Under the pieces are notes generated by a model. The model saw only the letters and a list, made by a program, of their open reading frames with translations, was not told the origin of the DNA and ran no database searches. A stretch of 64,000 nucleotides of DNA from Ruegeria meonggei (lineage in GTDB: Bacteria > Pseudomonadota > Alphaproteobacteria > Rhodobacterales > Rhodobacteraceae), in assembly GCF_900172215.1 (NCBI RefSeq), contig NZ_FWFP01000001.1:434001-498000 (forward strand). Reading direction: 5' to 3'. How positions within the stretch are numbered: the first letter of the stretch is position 1; each line of letters opens with the position of its first letter. This document shows, piece by piece, positions 1 to 9,387 of this stretch. Position numbers and translations under genes: made by a program.

Positions 1-1243
1 GGACAAACCCAAAGTAATACGAGGCGGGAATCCCGATCGCCCAATAGCTTAGCGCGGCCATTGCCATTGGCACTTTCGCGTCTTGCAGACCACGCAACAG
101 CCCCAGCGCAATCACCTGCGCGCCATCCACCAACTGGAACAGCGCGGCCATGGCCAGCAACCCGGTACCGATGGCCAGAATTTGTGGACGCTGCGGGTCA
201 TCAGGTTCCACGAATATCGAGATCAGCGGCTCGGCGCAGGTCAGGAACAAGATGATCGTAAGCACGGACACGATCAGAGACATCCCTGTCACCGCAATGG
301 CGCCTTTCTCAAGATGTGCCCGATCTTTGCGGCCCAAGGCGTTCCCCGCCCGAATCGTGGCCGCGTTCGACAGACCCAGGTGAACCATGAAGGTCGCCGA
401 AGCCAGGTTCAGCGCAATACCGTGTGCGGCCAGCGGAACCTTCCCGATCCAGCCCATCATAAAGGCCGACATGGCGAACAGCGATACTTCGGCCAGCAAG
501 GTCAACCCTATGGGAACACCCAATCGCACGACGCTGAACAGCATCTCCCAATCCGGGCGCCAGAACCTTTGGAACAGGTTGTGTTCGGGCAGGACACGCA
601 CCGCATAAATGATCACCGCAATCAACGAGACAGTCTGCGTCACGACCGAAGCTATGGCTGCCCCCATCACACCCATCTCTGGTGCACCCCAATTGCCAAA
701 GATCAGCGCATAGTTGGTCAGCCCGTTGACTACGGCTGCCGCGACGGTGATCCACAGGACAATCTGCGTCCGCTCCAGCGCCGCAAGGTAAGATTTCAGC
801 ACCATGACAATCAGCGCCGGAAACAGCCCCCACCCTGCAACGCGCAGGTATTCCGAAGCAGTCTCAGCAATCTGCGGATCTTGATCAGTCGCAATCAAAA
901 TCGGGTATGACCACCACAGCAATGGAATAATCAGCGTTGCATAAAGCAGCGACAGCCACAGACCCATGCGGGTTGAGCGTCGGATGCTGGTTTCATCGTT
1001 TTCGGCTGCGGCGGTTGCCACCATCGGCATAACCGCCAGACCAAAACCACCCCCAAACAGGAACAGCACAAAATAATAGCTGCTGGCCAGAGTCACGGCG
1101 GCCAATGCCTCGACCCCGTACCAGCCTAGCATAATCGTGTCGGTCAGACCGATTGCAAATTGCGCCAGATGCCCGCCGATCAACGGCAAGCCCAGTACGG
1201 CAATCGCCCGATAGTGGGCGCGATATGTCATCACCTTGTTCAT
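1..1243 (-). CDS. MATE family efflux transporter (3' end outside window)
   Basis: Inner-membrane multidrug/toxin extrusion antiporter, expected to export cationic or hydrophobic compounds using a Na+ or H+ gradient. About 414 codons are visible from an ATG at 1243 reading MNKVMTYRAHYRAIAVLGLP. The N-terminal motif LPLIGGHLAQFAIGLTDTIM and many hydrophobic segments are typical of the family, whose members have about 440-460 residues and 12 TM helices. The left edge removes only the last few dozen residues. The gene stands alone, and no regulator is adjacent. Substrate cannot be predicted. Confidence 0.9.
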   Translation of the reverse strand, partial: MNKVMTYRAHYRAIAVLGLPLIGGHLAQFAIGLTDTIMLGWYGVEALAAVTLASSYYFVLFLFGGGFGLAVMPMVATAAAENDETSIRRSTRMGLWLSLLYATLIIPLLWWSYPILIATDQDPQIAETASEYLRVAGWGLFPALIVMVLKSYLAALERTQIVLWITVAAAVVNGLTNYALIFGNWGAPEMGVMGAAIASVVTQTVSLIAVIIYAVRVLPEHNLFQRFWRPDWEMLFSVVRLGVPIGLTLLAEVSLFAMSAFMMGWIGKVPLAAHGIALNLASATFMVHLGLSNAATIRAGNALGRKDRAHLEKGAIAVTGMSLIVSVLTIILFLTCAEPLISIFVEPDDPQRPQILAIGTGLLAMAALFQLVDGAQVIALGLLRGLQDAKVPMAMAALSYWAIGIPASYYFGFV

Positions 1244-1356
1244 CACATCAGCCTTATGCCCGGCCAAAGACCGGGACAAGAGCAGATCTTTGAAATTTCA
1301 ATGTGAGACTGCCGGATCGAGGTTACAGTAAAGCCGCGATGCAGCGGATATCTCGA

Positions 1357-2280
1357 TCAACGCGCCTCAGGACTGAGTGTGGTCCCCAGAATATGTTCAG
1401 ATCGATGGATCACATGATGGGCCTGCCCGACGATCAAAGGATCGGGGTCCGAGACAATGGAATGATCCTTGTCCGGGTAATCCAGCGTCGACAGGAAGTG
1501 ACGCATGGTGTTCAGGCGCGCGCGCTTTTTGTCGTTGGATTTGATGATGGTCCAGGGCGCATCGGCAGTGTCCGTGTAAAAGAACATCGCCTCTTTCGCC
1601 TCGGTATAATCCTCCCACTTGTTCAGACTGGCCTTGTCGATGGGCGACAGTTTCCACTGCTTCAGCGGATCGGTTTCCCGGCTTTTGAACCGGCGCTGCT
1701 GTTCGGTTTGCGTGACCGAGAACCAATATTTGTAAAGCTGAATGCCCGATCGCACCAACATACGTTCCAGTTCAGGTGTCTGGCGCATGAACTCCAGATA
1801 CTCATTCGGAGAGCAAAAACCCATCACCCGTTCAACGCCCGCACGATTGTACCAGGACCGGTCGTAGAACACCATTTCCCCAACCGTCGGAAGTTCCTGA
1901 ACATAGCGCTGGTAATACCATTGTCCTTTCTCCTCCCAGGTGGGTTTGTTCAGCGCCACAACCCGCGCCTGACGGGGGTTCAGGTGCTCCATGAACCGTT
2001 TGATCGTGCCACCCTTGCCCGCCGCGTCGCGCCCTTCGAACAACAACACAAACCGTTGCCCGGTTTCCTGCGCCCAGAGTTGAACCTTGAGCAATTCAGC
2101 CTGCAGCTGAGCCTTTTCGGCCTCGTACTTGCTGCGCGCCATTTTGCGAGCATAGGGATACTTGCCGCTTTCAAAAGCCTGACGAATTTTTTCCGGGCTG
2201 GGTTGAAGGGTTTCGGGCTTTGGTGCGGGGACGACCTCGACTGCGGATTGAATTTGTTCGTTCTGCGCCACAGCTTCCAT
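1357..2280 (-). CDS. ppk2: polyphosphate kinase 2 (PPK2)
   Basis: Transfers phosphate between polyphosphate and nucleoside phosphates, in the cytoplasm. The 307-residue protein has a Walker A loop GRDAAGKGG at residues 83-91 and the lid/Walker B signature DRSWYNRAGVE starting at residue 140. Both are hallmarks of PPK2. The single kinase domain follows an about 50-residue N-terminal extension, as in class I (ADP/GDP-phosphorylating) enzymes. The class is inferred from length and motifs only. It is a monocistronic gene on the minus strand, and the ATG at 2280 is preceded by a GAGTA-type ribosome site. Confidence 0.95.
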   Translation of the reverse strand: MEAVAQNEQIQSAVEVVPAPKPETLQPSPEKIRQAFESGKYPYARKMARSKYEAEKAQLQAELLKVQLWAQETGQRFVLLFEGRDAAGKGGTIKRFMEHLNPRQARVVALNKPTWEEKGQWYYQRYVQELPTVGEMVFYDRSWYNRAGVERVMGFCSPNEYLEFMRQTPELERMLVRSGIQLYKYWFSVTQTEQQRRFKSRETDPLKQWKLSPIDKASLNKWEDYTEAKEAMFFYTDTADAPWTIIKSNDKKRARLNTMRHFLSTLDYPDKDHSIVSDPDPLIVGQAHHVIHRSEHILGTTLSPEAR

Positions 2281-2420
2281 TCAGATACTCCTCATTCTAC
2301 TGTCCTTAAGACCGCCTAGCAGATCAGTGGAACTCGCGCTTTGATTGGGGTCAAATTGACATCCGAACCAACACGGAAAATGCTGCGAGAAACAACGCAA
2401 CGCAAAGGCCAGGCCAGGCC

Positions 2421-3296
2421 ATGGACACGAAAACAATCGAACTGAACGGCCAACCCTTTATGCTGCGCAGTTGGGGGCGGCCCGACCTGCCGCCGTTGCT
2501 GATGTTGCACGGGTTTCCGGAATACGGCGGTGCCTGGGGCGATCTTGCACCGCACCTGGCGGCGCGGTTCCACTGCTTGGCACCTGATCAGCGCGGGTAT
2601 GGGCAAAGTTGGGCCCCTGACGGCGTCGGGAACTATGCTCTTTCACATCTGGTGTCCGACATGGCCGCGCTGGCCGAGCAGTTTGACGCGCCGCTCTGCG
2701 TTCTGGGTCACGACTGGGGCGCGTCGGTTGCGTACGGGCTGGCCATGTTCCGTCCCGATCTGGTCAGCCGGTTGATCATTGCAAACGGTGTTCACCCGGT
2801 GCCCTTTCAACGGGCCATGGCCGCCGGAGGGGCGCAATCCGCAGCGTCGCAATACATCAACGCCTTGCGCGCCTCGGATGCGGTCGTTCGGTTTTCAGCC
2901 GACAACTTCGCCCTTCTAGAGCAGTTCTTTCGGCATGGCATGGGCGTTGATTGGTTATCCGAAGACCGCATGCAGACCTATCGTACCGAATGGGCCCGGC
3001 CCGGTCGGCTGCAGGCGATGTTGAACTGGTATCGCGCCTCACCGTTGGTAGTGGCAGAGCCGGGCGTGCCGCGCACCGACCTGCCCGAATTGCCGTTAGA
3101 CCGATTAATGGTTCGTTGCCCGCACCTGCTGTTGTGGGGTTTGGAAGACAAGGCACTGCTGCCTGAATCCACCGCCGGGCTAGAGACGTTTGCGCCAGAC
3201 CTGACACGTGTTGAAATCCCGGGCACCGATCACTGGCTGCACCATCAAAAGCCCGAAGCAGTTGCACAGGCAATTCTGGATTGGTTGGCGACCTAG
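2421..3296 (+). CDS. alpha/beta hydrolase, epoxide hydrolase/dehalogenase-like
   Basis: Predicted soluble hydrolase of the epoxide hydrolase-haloalkane dehalogenase branch. The oxyanion region is HGFPEYGGAW near residue 30. The nucleophile elbow is GHDWGA with Asp98, so the nucleophile is Asp as in epoxide hydrolases rather than Ser. A conserved NWYR cap-domain tyrosine, an acid residue in GLEDKALLPE and a histidine in GTDHWLHH complete the active site. Length 291 fits the family. The substrate is unknown; fluoroacetate dehalogenase-like or epoxide hydrolysis are both possible. It stands alone and converges on the next gene. Confidence 0.85.
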   Translation: MDTKTIELNGQPFMLRSWGRPDLPPLLMLHGFPEYGGAWGDLAPHLAARFHCLAPDQRGYGQSWAPDGVGNYALSHLVSDMAALAEQFDAPLCVLGHDWGASVAYGLAMFRPDLVSRLIIANGVHPVPFQRAMAAGGAQSAASQYINALRASDAVVRFSADNFALLEQFFRHGMGVDWLSEDRMQTYRTEWARPGRLQAMLNWYRASPLVVAEPGVPRTDLPELPLDRLMVRCPHLLLWGLEDKALLPESTAGLETFAPDLTRVEIPGTDHWLHHQKPEAVAQAILDWLAT

Positions 3297-3301
3297 AAGT
3301 C

Positions 3302-3910
3302 CTACTTGTGCCCCCAATCTGCCGGATCGTCTGAATTGTTTGGCGACAGGCCCAGAAGGTCTCCGTCCGTCGAACATCCCAATCCCAGAACGGTCCGGTT
3401 TGCATAGGCAAAATAGGCGCAGACCTGATTGATCTCGAGTATTTCACCATCATCCCAGCCGGACGTGCGTAGGGCCTGAATATCGGCCTCGGCAATATCA
3501 GCCGGGGCCTCTGTCAGCTTGCGGGCATAATGCATCGCTGCAATCTGGGCGGTGTCCAGCGGTGCGGTTTCGGGCGTTTCAGCTTTAATCGCTGTGCGGA
3601 TCGCGTTACCCCGTCCCGCATCCCCCAGCAGCCTTTGCAACCCGCTGAAATGATGCTCAACACAATAGTCGCAGCGGTTCAGGGAACTGACCCAAACGCC
3701 CAGCACCTCAAGAAACCATTTCGGGACAGCATTGGCCGAATGGTGCAGCACATTCTTATACAGCGCCATGTGGCCTTCCATCGAATGCGGCCGCAAAGAA
3801 TGTGCCATCATGATGTTGTCCACATTGTTGTCCGGGCCGGTGACCCTTTCATAGAGTTTTTTCAGCCTGCCGGTGGCTTCTTGAAACGGCACGGTTTTGA
3901 TCCAGCTCAC
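3302..3910 (-). CDS. AhpD-like / carboxymuconolactone decarboxylase family protein
   Basis: A 202-residue protein of the peroxidase-related (AhpD-like) fold. It carries the redox motif CDYCVEHH (CxxC followed by His) typical of alkylhydroperoxidase-like enzymes. The reading frame is open further upstream, but the translation there looks non-coding. The family-like N-terminus MSWIKTVPFQEATGRL begins at a GTG at 3910 with a GGGGGA ribosome site 5-6 nt upstream, so that start was chosen. A role in thiol-dependent peroxide reduction is inferred; the true substrate is unknown. Confidence 0.85.
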   Translation of the reverse strand: MSWIKTVPFQEATGRLKKLYERVTGPDNNVDNIMMAHSLRPHSMEGHMALYKNVLHHSANAVPKWFLEVLGVWVSSLNRCDYCVEHHFSGLQRLLGDAGRGNAIRTAIKAETPETAPLDTAQIAAMHYARKLTEAPADIAEADIQALRTSGWDDGEILEINQVCAYFAYANRTVLGLGCSTDGDLLGLSPNNSDDPADWGHK

Positions 3911-3948
3911 GTGATCCCCCTGATTGATCTTCCCGAGTCGCTCGTACC

Positions 3949-3985
3949 CTAGTTTCGATCCCGTCAGTCTACGAGATGAAACTAG
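3949..3985. repeat. inverted repeat in divergent intergenic region
   Basis: CTAGTTTC at 3949-3956 is repeated inverted as GAAACTAG at 3978-3985, between the divergent AhpD-like and methyltransferase genes. A second inverted pair, GTACC (4015-4019) and GGTAC (4027-4031), lies just before the methyltransferase start. The location suits an operator or a leader hairpin, but no regulator is identified. Confidence 0.4.
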
Positions 3986-4039
3986 ATCAACCCGGCGCAT
4001 CACGATAGGCTGTGTGTACCCAAGTGAGGTACAGACCAG

Positions 4040-4879
4040 ATGGAAAAGACAGAACAAACTGTCGCGGAATGGTATGCCAACCACCCGATCTCGGCGCCCC
4101 ATATTCTGACCAAGCTGAAAGCCAATCGCGGATCGCTGGACGATGTCGCCCCGGTGGACCTCTATCCTTACGACCAGGACCATTACGATGGGCTAGAGGC
4201 GAACGCCCGACTGGCCAACAACGTGCGGATGAAGCCAGGCGACGGTATACTTGACGTGTGCTCGGGGTTATGCGGCCCTGCCCGATGGTATGCGGCCGAA
4301 CGCGGCGTTGATGTGACAGGTGTCGATATCAGCACCAATCGGGTTGACGGGGCAAAAGAGCTGAACGCTCTGGTCGGGTTGCAAGACCGTATCCATCCGA
4401 TCCTGGCCAGCGCAATGGCCCTGCCTTTCGATAATGCGCAGTTTGACGGCGCCGTCAGTCAGGAGTCATTCCTGCACATCCCCGACAAATCCAAAGCACT
4501 GGCCGAGGTATTTCGCGTTCTGCGCCCCGGTGCCCGGTTTTCCTTTACGGATTGGGTCATGCACACCCCCCTGTCCGACGATGAGCTAGCGCAGTACCGA
4601 TCCCAGATCGCCTGCCAGTCTTTGTTCAGCATTCCGGAATACGAATCCCACCTAAAGGAAACCGGCTTTGCGATGATTAACGCACAGGACGTGACACATG
4701 TCTGGGGTGATATTCTGGCCAAGCGGCTGCAAATGTACCAGGCGCTGGACGCCGAGGCAGAGCGTGCAGGTAACCCCTCCAAAGGGGATGACTTTCTCAA
4801 GATGTATGCAAAGTTTGTCAACGATGTTCAGAAACGGCGGGTTGGCGGTGTTCGCTTGACCGGTGAGAAACCTGACTAA
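4040..4879 (+). CDS. class I SAM-dependent methyltransferase
   Basis: Predicted cytoplasmic S-adenosylmethionine-dependent methyltransferase, 279 residues. Motif I is ILDVCSGLCGPARW at residues 70-83. The acidic post-I strand is GVDVTGVDIS, and motif IV lies in QFDGAVSQESFLHI. The C-terminal half, with a Tyr/Trp-rich stretch, resembles the small-molecule group that includes sarcosine/dimethylglycine and phosphoethanolamine N-methyltransferases. The exact substrate cannot be assigned. The AAGTGAGG sequence before the ATG serves as ribosome site and lies in a small inverted repeat. Confidence 0.85.
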   Translation: MEKTEQTVAEWYANHPISAPHILTKLKANRGSLDDVAPVDLYPYDQDHYDGLEANARLANNVRMKPGDGILDVCSGLCGPARWYAAERGVDVTGVDISTNRVDGAKELNALVGLQDRIHPILASAMALPFDNAQFDGAVSQESFLHIPDKSKALAEVFRVLRPGARFSFTDWVMHTPLSDDELAQYRSQIACQSLFSIPEYESHLKETGFAMINAQDVTHVWGDILAKRLQMYQALDAEAERAGNPSKGDDFLKMYAKFVNDVQKRRVGGVRLTGEKPD

Positions 4880-5039
4880 ACGACCAAATCCAGGCAGCTT
4901 CACTTGCTAACCAACAGGCTGAGGCCGCTTCTTTCCGGCGCTCAGGCTCGCCAATCGCCCACAACACTTCGCGGCCCTCTTCCCCCGGACCACATCACCT
5001 GCCATAATGGGATCAAACCCAAAAACAAGAGCAGCACCG

Positions 5040-6998
5040 ATGCCCGACGATCTGTTGACGCCCAGCGCAACCTCCACCTACGACGCCTCCTCGATCGAGG
5101 TGTTAGAAGGGCTGGAACCGGTTCGAAAACGCCCCGGCATGTATATCGGCGGCACCGATGAACGCGCGCTGCACCATATGGTCGCCGAGATTCTCGACAA
5201 CTCGATGGATGAGGCGGTCGCGGGCCATGCCAACCGGATCGAGGTTGAGTTGCACGCGGATTACGCCCTGACCGTGCGCGACAACGGACGCGGCATCCCG
5301 ATTGATCCGCATCCAAAGTTTCCCGACAAATCAGCGCTTGAGGTGATCTTGTGCACCCTGCACGCGGGCGGCAAGTTCTCGGGTAAAGCCTATCAAACGT
5401 CGGGCGGTTTGCATGGGGTTGGCGCATCCGTTGTCAACGCCCTGTCGGATTCGATGGTCGTTCAGGTGGCGCGCGACAAGACGCTGTTCGAACAGCGGTT
5501 CTCTCGTGGTATCCCTATGGGCCCAGTGGAAAAGGTCGGTGCCGCCCCCAACCGGCGTGGCACCACTGTGACCTTTCATGCCGACCCTGACATCTTTGGC
5601 CATCACAAATTCAAACCGGCGCGGTTGTTCAAATCCATCCGCTCCAAGGCCTATCTGTTCTCAGGCGTCGAAATTCGCTGGAAATCCCATATCGACGACG
5701 GCGAAACGCCAACCGAGGCCAGCTTCCACTTTCCCGGCGGACTATCGGACTATCTGAAGGAAACGATGAACGGCTCCTCCACCTATGCCGATCAACCCTT
5801 TGCCGGCACCGTGGACTTTCAAGAGAAATTCGGCGCGCCCGGCAAGGTCGAATGGGCGATCAACTGGACGCCCTCGCGCGACGGGTTCATCCAATCCTAC
5901 TGTAACACTGTCCCAACACCCGAAGGCGGCACCCATGTGGCAGGCTTCTGGTCCGCGATCCTCAAGGGGATCAAGGCCTATGGCGAGCTGATCAACAACA
6001 AGAAGGCCGCGCAAATCACCCGCGATGATCTGATCACCGGCGGCTGTGCGCTGGTGTCCTGCTTTATCAGCGAGCCCGAGTTTGTCGGCCAGACCAAAGA
6101 CCGTCTGGCCACGGTCGAGGCGCAACGGCTTGTGGAAAATTCGGTCCGCGACCATTTCGACAACTGGCTGGCCGCGGACACGAAATCCGCCGGCTCTATT
6201 CTCGATTTCCTCATACTGAGGTCCGAAGAACGTCTGCGCCGACGGGCCGAGAAGGAAACACAACGCAAGTCCGCCACTAAGAAACTTCGTCTTCCCGGCA
6301 AGTTGGTGGACTGTAGTAGTTCAACACGCAACGGAACCGAATTATTCATTGTCGAGGGCGACTCGGCTGGTGGAACTGCCAAAATGGGTCGAAACCGCAA
6401 AACTCAGGCCCTGCTGCCCCTGCGCGGAAAGATCCTGAACGTGCTGGGTGCAGCCAGTTCCAAACTGGGCACCAACGCCGAGATCAGCGACCTGACACAG
6501 GCGCTGGGTGTGGGCCTTGGCACCAAATTCAACGTCGATGATCTGCGTTATGACAAGATCATCATCATGACCGATGCGGATGTGGACGGGGCGCATATCG
6601 CGGCACTACTGATGACATTCTTCTTCACTCAGATGCGGCCGATGATCGACGCGGGCCACCTGTACTTGGCCTGCCCGCCCCTCTACCGCCTGACGCAGGG
6701 CGCCAAACGTGTCTATTGTCTGGACGAGACTGAACGCGACGAATGGATGGAAAAAGGTCTTGGCGGCAAAGGCAAGATCGACGTGTCCCGCTTCAAGGGC
6801 TTGGGTGAGATGGACGCCAAGGACCTAAAAGAGACCACGATGGACCCGGCATCCCGCAAACTGATCCGCGTCACCATCGACGAGGACGAACCCGGTGAAA
6901 CCGGCGATCTGGTCGAGCGCCTGATGGGGAAAAAGCCCGAACTTCGGTTCCAGTACATTCAGGAGAACGCGCGGTTTGTGGAAGAGTTGGATGTCTAA
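5040..6998 (+). CDS. parE: DNA topoisomerase IV subunit B
   Basis: ATPase subunit of topoisomerase IV, which partners ParC to decatenate daughter chromosomes. The GHKL ATP-binding domain shows EILDNSMDEA, DNGRGIPID and GGLHGVGASVVNALS. The TOPRIM domain shows EGDSAGG and the metal-binding DADVDGAHI. The C-terminal GLGEMD(A) region follows. The start at 5040 gives a 652-residue protein beginning MPDDLLTPSATSTYDASSIE, as in relatives. An in-frame ATG at 5007 adds 11 residues without a good ribosome site. The motif set separates it from GyrB, which is longer. Confidence 0.96.
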   Translation: MPDDLLTPSATSTYDASSIEVLEGLEPVRKRPGMYIGGTDERALHHMVAEILDNSMDEAVAGHANRIEVELHADYALTVRDNGRGIPIDPHPKFPDKSALEVILCTLHAGGKFSGKAYQTSGGLHGVGASVVNALSDSMVVQVARDKTLFEQRFSRGIPMGPVEKVGAAPNRRGTTVTFHADPDIFGHHKFKPARLFKSIRSKAYLFSGVEIRWKSHIDDGETPTEASFHFPGGLSDYLKETMNGSSTYADQPFAGTVDFQEKFGAPGKVEWAINWTPSRDGFIQSYCNTVPTPEGGTHVAGFWSAILKGIKAYGELINNKKAAQITRDDLITGGCALVSCFISEPEFVGQTKDRLATVEAQRLVENSVRDHFDNWLAADTKSAGSILDFLILRSEERLRRRAEKETQRKSATKKLRLPGKLVDCSSSTRNGTELFIVEGDSAGGTAKMGRNRKTQALLPLRGKILNVLGAASSKLGTNAEISDLTQALGVGLGTKFNVDDLRYDKIIIMTDADVDGAHIAALLMTFFFTQMRPMIDAGHLYLACPPLYRLTQGAKRVYCLDETERDEWMEKGLGGKGKIDVSRFKGLGEMDAKDLKETTMDPASRKLIRVTIDEDEPGETGDLVERLMGKKPELRFQYIQENARFVEELDV

Positions 6999-7049
6999 CA
7001 CCAACTGGCGCGCGCACTTTATTTGCTTTGCAGCTTCATCCCTGCTCAA

Positions 7050-8120
7050 ATGGCGAGAATGATGCGTAAAACGACACTCAGGTTTTCTGCACTTCTTCTT
7101 GTATCCTTGACGCTTTTCTTAGTTTTGTCTGATCAGCAACGCGAACCGCGCACAATTGAAGACGTTGTTGAGGTGTTCCGCCAGGCCCACATGATCCCAG
7201 GCGCGGTCGTTGCGTATGGTGTTTCGGGGTCGGAGCCTACGATTGCTGCTTTTGGTGTCTCAGACCCCTTAAGAAACACACCGATGTCGCCCGATCAGCC
7301 TTTTCGGTTAGCTTCGGTGACCAAGGTAATTGCTGCAAAGGCCATTCTTAATGCCGAAGGTCAAAACGAAATTGACCTCGACACGCCGATTGCAGAACAA
7401 ATAGACTTACCATCTCCACGCGACCCTCGATCCCTATCCATCACCCCGCGACACTTGCTTGCACATCGAGGGGGGATGGATAGCAAACTCAGTTATGACC
7501 CCCTGTTCGCGCCCGACCGACTGGGTTTGGATCGGTCGGCAAGTTGCGCAGTAATTGCGCGTACGGCCTGGGAGAAAATGATGCTTGATCATGCGCCCGG
7601 CACAAATACGGCCTATTCGAATGTTGGGTTTTGCCTTCTGAGCGGTTTTTTGATCACCGACCATCGCGCGGACTTATCCCCAATTCTTCAAGATGTAGCT
7701 GACGTTCGTATCGAAGGTCCCGTCACGCCAAACTGGAAACACAACGGGACCAGTTGGATTCGTGTTCAAAATGACGCTGAAGCTGAGGGCTGGCTCTCGG
7801 GTCTGGGTATAGCTGGTGGTGCGATTGCCAACGCCGAAGCAGTTTGGTCATTTGTGTCGGCCCATGAACCTGACCGTGGGATTGAAGCACCACTTGCGGG
7901 CGAAACGGATTTTTATGCTTTGGGCTGGCACGTCTGGACCCATCCTGAGGGCTATCATTTGACACATTGGGGGGGGCTGGAAGGTATCTTTACGGTCGTT
8001 GTACGTTTTGCTGACGGAGTGGCGATCGTCATGCTTTTTAACGCCTCACCTGCAGATCGGCCCAGCGCCTTCAATTACCTTCATCAACAACTGCTCAGGT
8101 TAAACAGTCTGAAGACCTGA
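7050..8120 (+). CDS. serine hydrolase, class C beta-lactamase-like fold
   Basis: Predicted exported or membrane-anchored serine hydrolase of the beta-lactamase/penicillin-binding-protein-like family. A hydrophobic N-terminus (RFSALLLVSLTLFLVLS) acts as signal or anchor. The catalytic SxxK motif is SVTK, and a YSN motif (AYSNVGF) supplies the second active-site box. The C-terminal THWGGLEG is in the HxG position. About 356 residues from ATG 7050; ATGs at 7059 and 7062 are alternatives. Base composition is visibly AT-richer than its neighbours, suggesting transfer. The substrate (ester, peptide or lactam) is unknown. Confidence 0.8.
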   Translation: MARMMRKTTLRFSALLLVSLTLFLVLSDQQREPRTIEDVVEVFRQAHMIPGAVVAYGVSGSEPTIAAFGVSDPLRNTPMSPDQPFRLASVTKVIAAKAILNAEGQNEIDLDTPIAEQIDLPSPRDPRSLSITPRHLLAHRGGMDSKLSYDPLFAPDRLGLDRSASCAVIARTAWEKMMLDHAPGTNTAYSNVGFCLLSGFLITDHRADLSPILQDVADVRIEGPVTPNWKHNGTSWIRVQNDAEAEGWLSGLGIAGGAIANAEAVWSFVSAHEPDRGIEAPLAGETDFYALGWHVWTHPEGYHLTHWGGLEGIFTVVVRFADGVAIVMLFNASPADRPSAFNYLHQQLLRLNSLKT

Positions 8121-8309
8121 ACCGCTGGGTGGTGATAAAGATGTCCCTGGGTTTCCGGCTTTCCCGTCTCTCACACCCCTCAAAATGCCCCCTTCCCCAG
8201 TTTTTGATCCTATTCAAACTTACTTCATCCGACATTCAAGACCGATATTTGAGGCGTCGAGCGTCCAAGACCCTTGTGAGCAAACACATTTTCTGAACGT
8301 GAGGACGAC

Positions 8310-8591
8310 ATGAAAACCCCAATCCTGGGATTGGCATTTACCTATTTTGCCACGCAAGCGCCCGCACGGCAGAAGCTCAGCACCACGTCGCCAATTCTGG
8401 AGGACGCCGAGACGCTGTTTTGCTATTACAGCGGCATGGCCTATTCGCTGGATGCATTTGCGGTGATCTTCGACGACAACCCCGTGACTTCGACGACCAG
8501 AACGCGCGAAGAACAACTATTGCGCTACTTCAAAGGCGATGATGGCACCATGAGCTGGAAACCCCAATGCAGCTTTCAGATCAGCCGCTAA
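8310..8591 (+). CDS. small hypothetical protein
   Basis: 93 codons starting at an ATG preceded by GAGGA five to six bases upstream. I do not recognise the family. The protein has a weakly hydrophobic start, two cysteines and a run of charged residues near the middle. It sits between the serine hydrolase and the convergent alpha/beta hydrolase. Coding potential is supported only by the ribosome site and the open frame. Confidence 0.5.
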   Translation: MKTPILGLAFTYFATQAPARQKLSTTSPILEDAETLFCYYSGMAYSLDAFAVIFDDNPVTSTTRTREEQLLRYFKGDDGTMSWKPQCSFQISR

Positions 8592-8600
8592 GCCCTCGGG

Positions 8601-9371
8601 CTATTCCAGCGTCCGATCCATCCAGCCTTCAATCTGCCCAGCTGGCCCCTCCCACCCCGGCTCCATGAACAGAAAATGCGCGTGGTCTTCGACCGGCAGA
8701 AACGTCGCGCGGCCTCCGTAGAGCTTCGCCAGCGCGCGGCAGGTGTTGGGGTTCACGGCCCGGTCCTCGGCGCCGGAAACGATCAAAACCGGGCAATCGA
8801 CCTTGTCGATCTCGACCTTCATCGCGTGGTGGTCGTCGAACATCCAAAAGAACATCTCGAACATCACCCTGCCGCTTTCCGCGCCCAACTGGTCGAACAC
8901 CTCATGCTGCTGCGCCTCGGGCATCTTGTTCAATGCAAAGGGGGCCATCAGATCGAACTCAACCCGCATGGGCTGTTTCCAGAACGCCCCGCCCTCCATC
9001 AGCGCGCGCGGCACGGCGCGTTCGTCGTCGGTTTCGGGCAGCGTGCCCCACGGCGCGTTCGGATTGATCAGAACGATGGCGCTGGCTAGCCCGCGCGCTG
9101 CAACCTGCTGCGCCACAACGCCTGCGATGGCGTGACCCAGCAGCACCGGCTTGCTGTCCAGCCCCTGCACGAACTCTGCAATGTCGTTGGCATAGTCGGT
9201 GACGCTGACGTCGGTCAGCCCCGGATCGGGTTCGGCTTTGGCGTCGCCGCCATGGTACCGCAGCGCAGGTGTGTGCACGGTCCAGCCCCGGTCGCGGAAG
9301 AACCCCGCGTAATCGGCCATACACCACGGTCCGGCAAAAGCACCGTGGATCAGAACAATCTCTTTGGTCAT
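8601..9371 (-). CDS. alpha/beta hydrolase with alanine at the nucleophile position
   Basis: A 256-residue alpha/beta hydrolase fold. The oxyanion loop is LIHGAFAGPW near residue 8. The acid is in SGAEDRAVNP, and the histidine is in EDHAHFLFMEPGWE. The nucleophile elbow, normally GHSxGG, reads GHAIAG, with GCC in the DNA, so the catalytic serine is replaced by alanine. The remaining triad residues are kept. The protein may be a non-hydrolytic fold member or use another chemistry. It lies 59 bp downstream of the Fe-alcohol dehydrogenase on the same strand and could be the last gene of that operon. Confidence 0.85.
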   Translation of the reverse strand: MTKEIVLIHGAFAGPWCMADYAGFFRDRGWTVHTPALRYHGGDAKAEPDPGLTDVSVTDYANDIAEFVQGLDSKPVLLGHAIAGVVAQQVAARGLASAIVLINPNAPWGTLPETDDERAVPRALMEGGAFWKQPMRVEFDLMAPFALNKMPEAQQHEVFDQLGAESGRVMFEMFFWMFDDHHAMKVEIDKVDCPVLIVSGAEDRAVNPNTCRALAKLYGGRATFLPVEDHAHFLFMEPGWEGPAGQIEGWMDRTLE

Positions 9372-9387
9372 GATAACGCCCCCTCAC

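Noticed and set aside
3911..4183. Upstream extension of the AhpD-like gene to 4183
   Set aside because: The extension translates to non-family sequence and overlaps the divergent methyltransferase; the GTG at 3910 has a good ribosome site.
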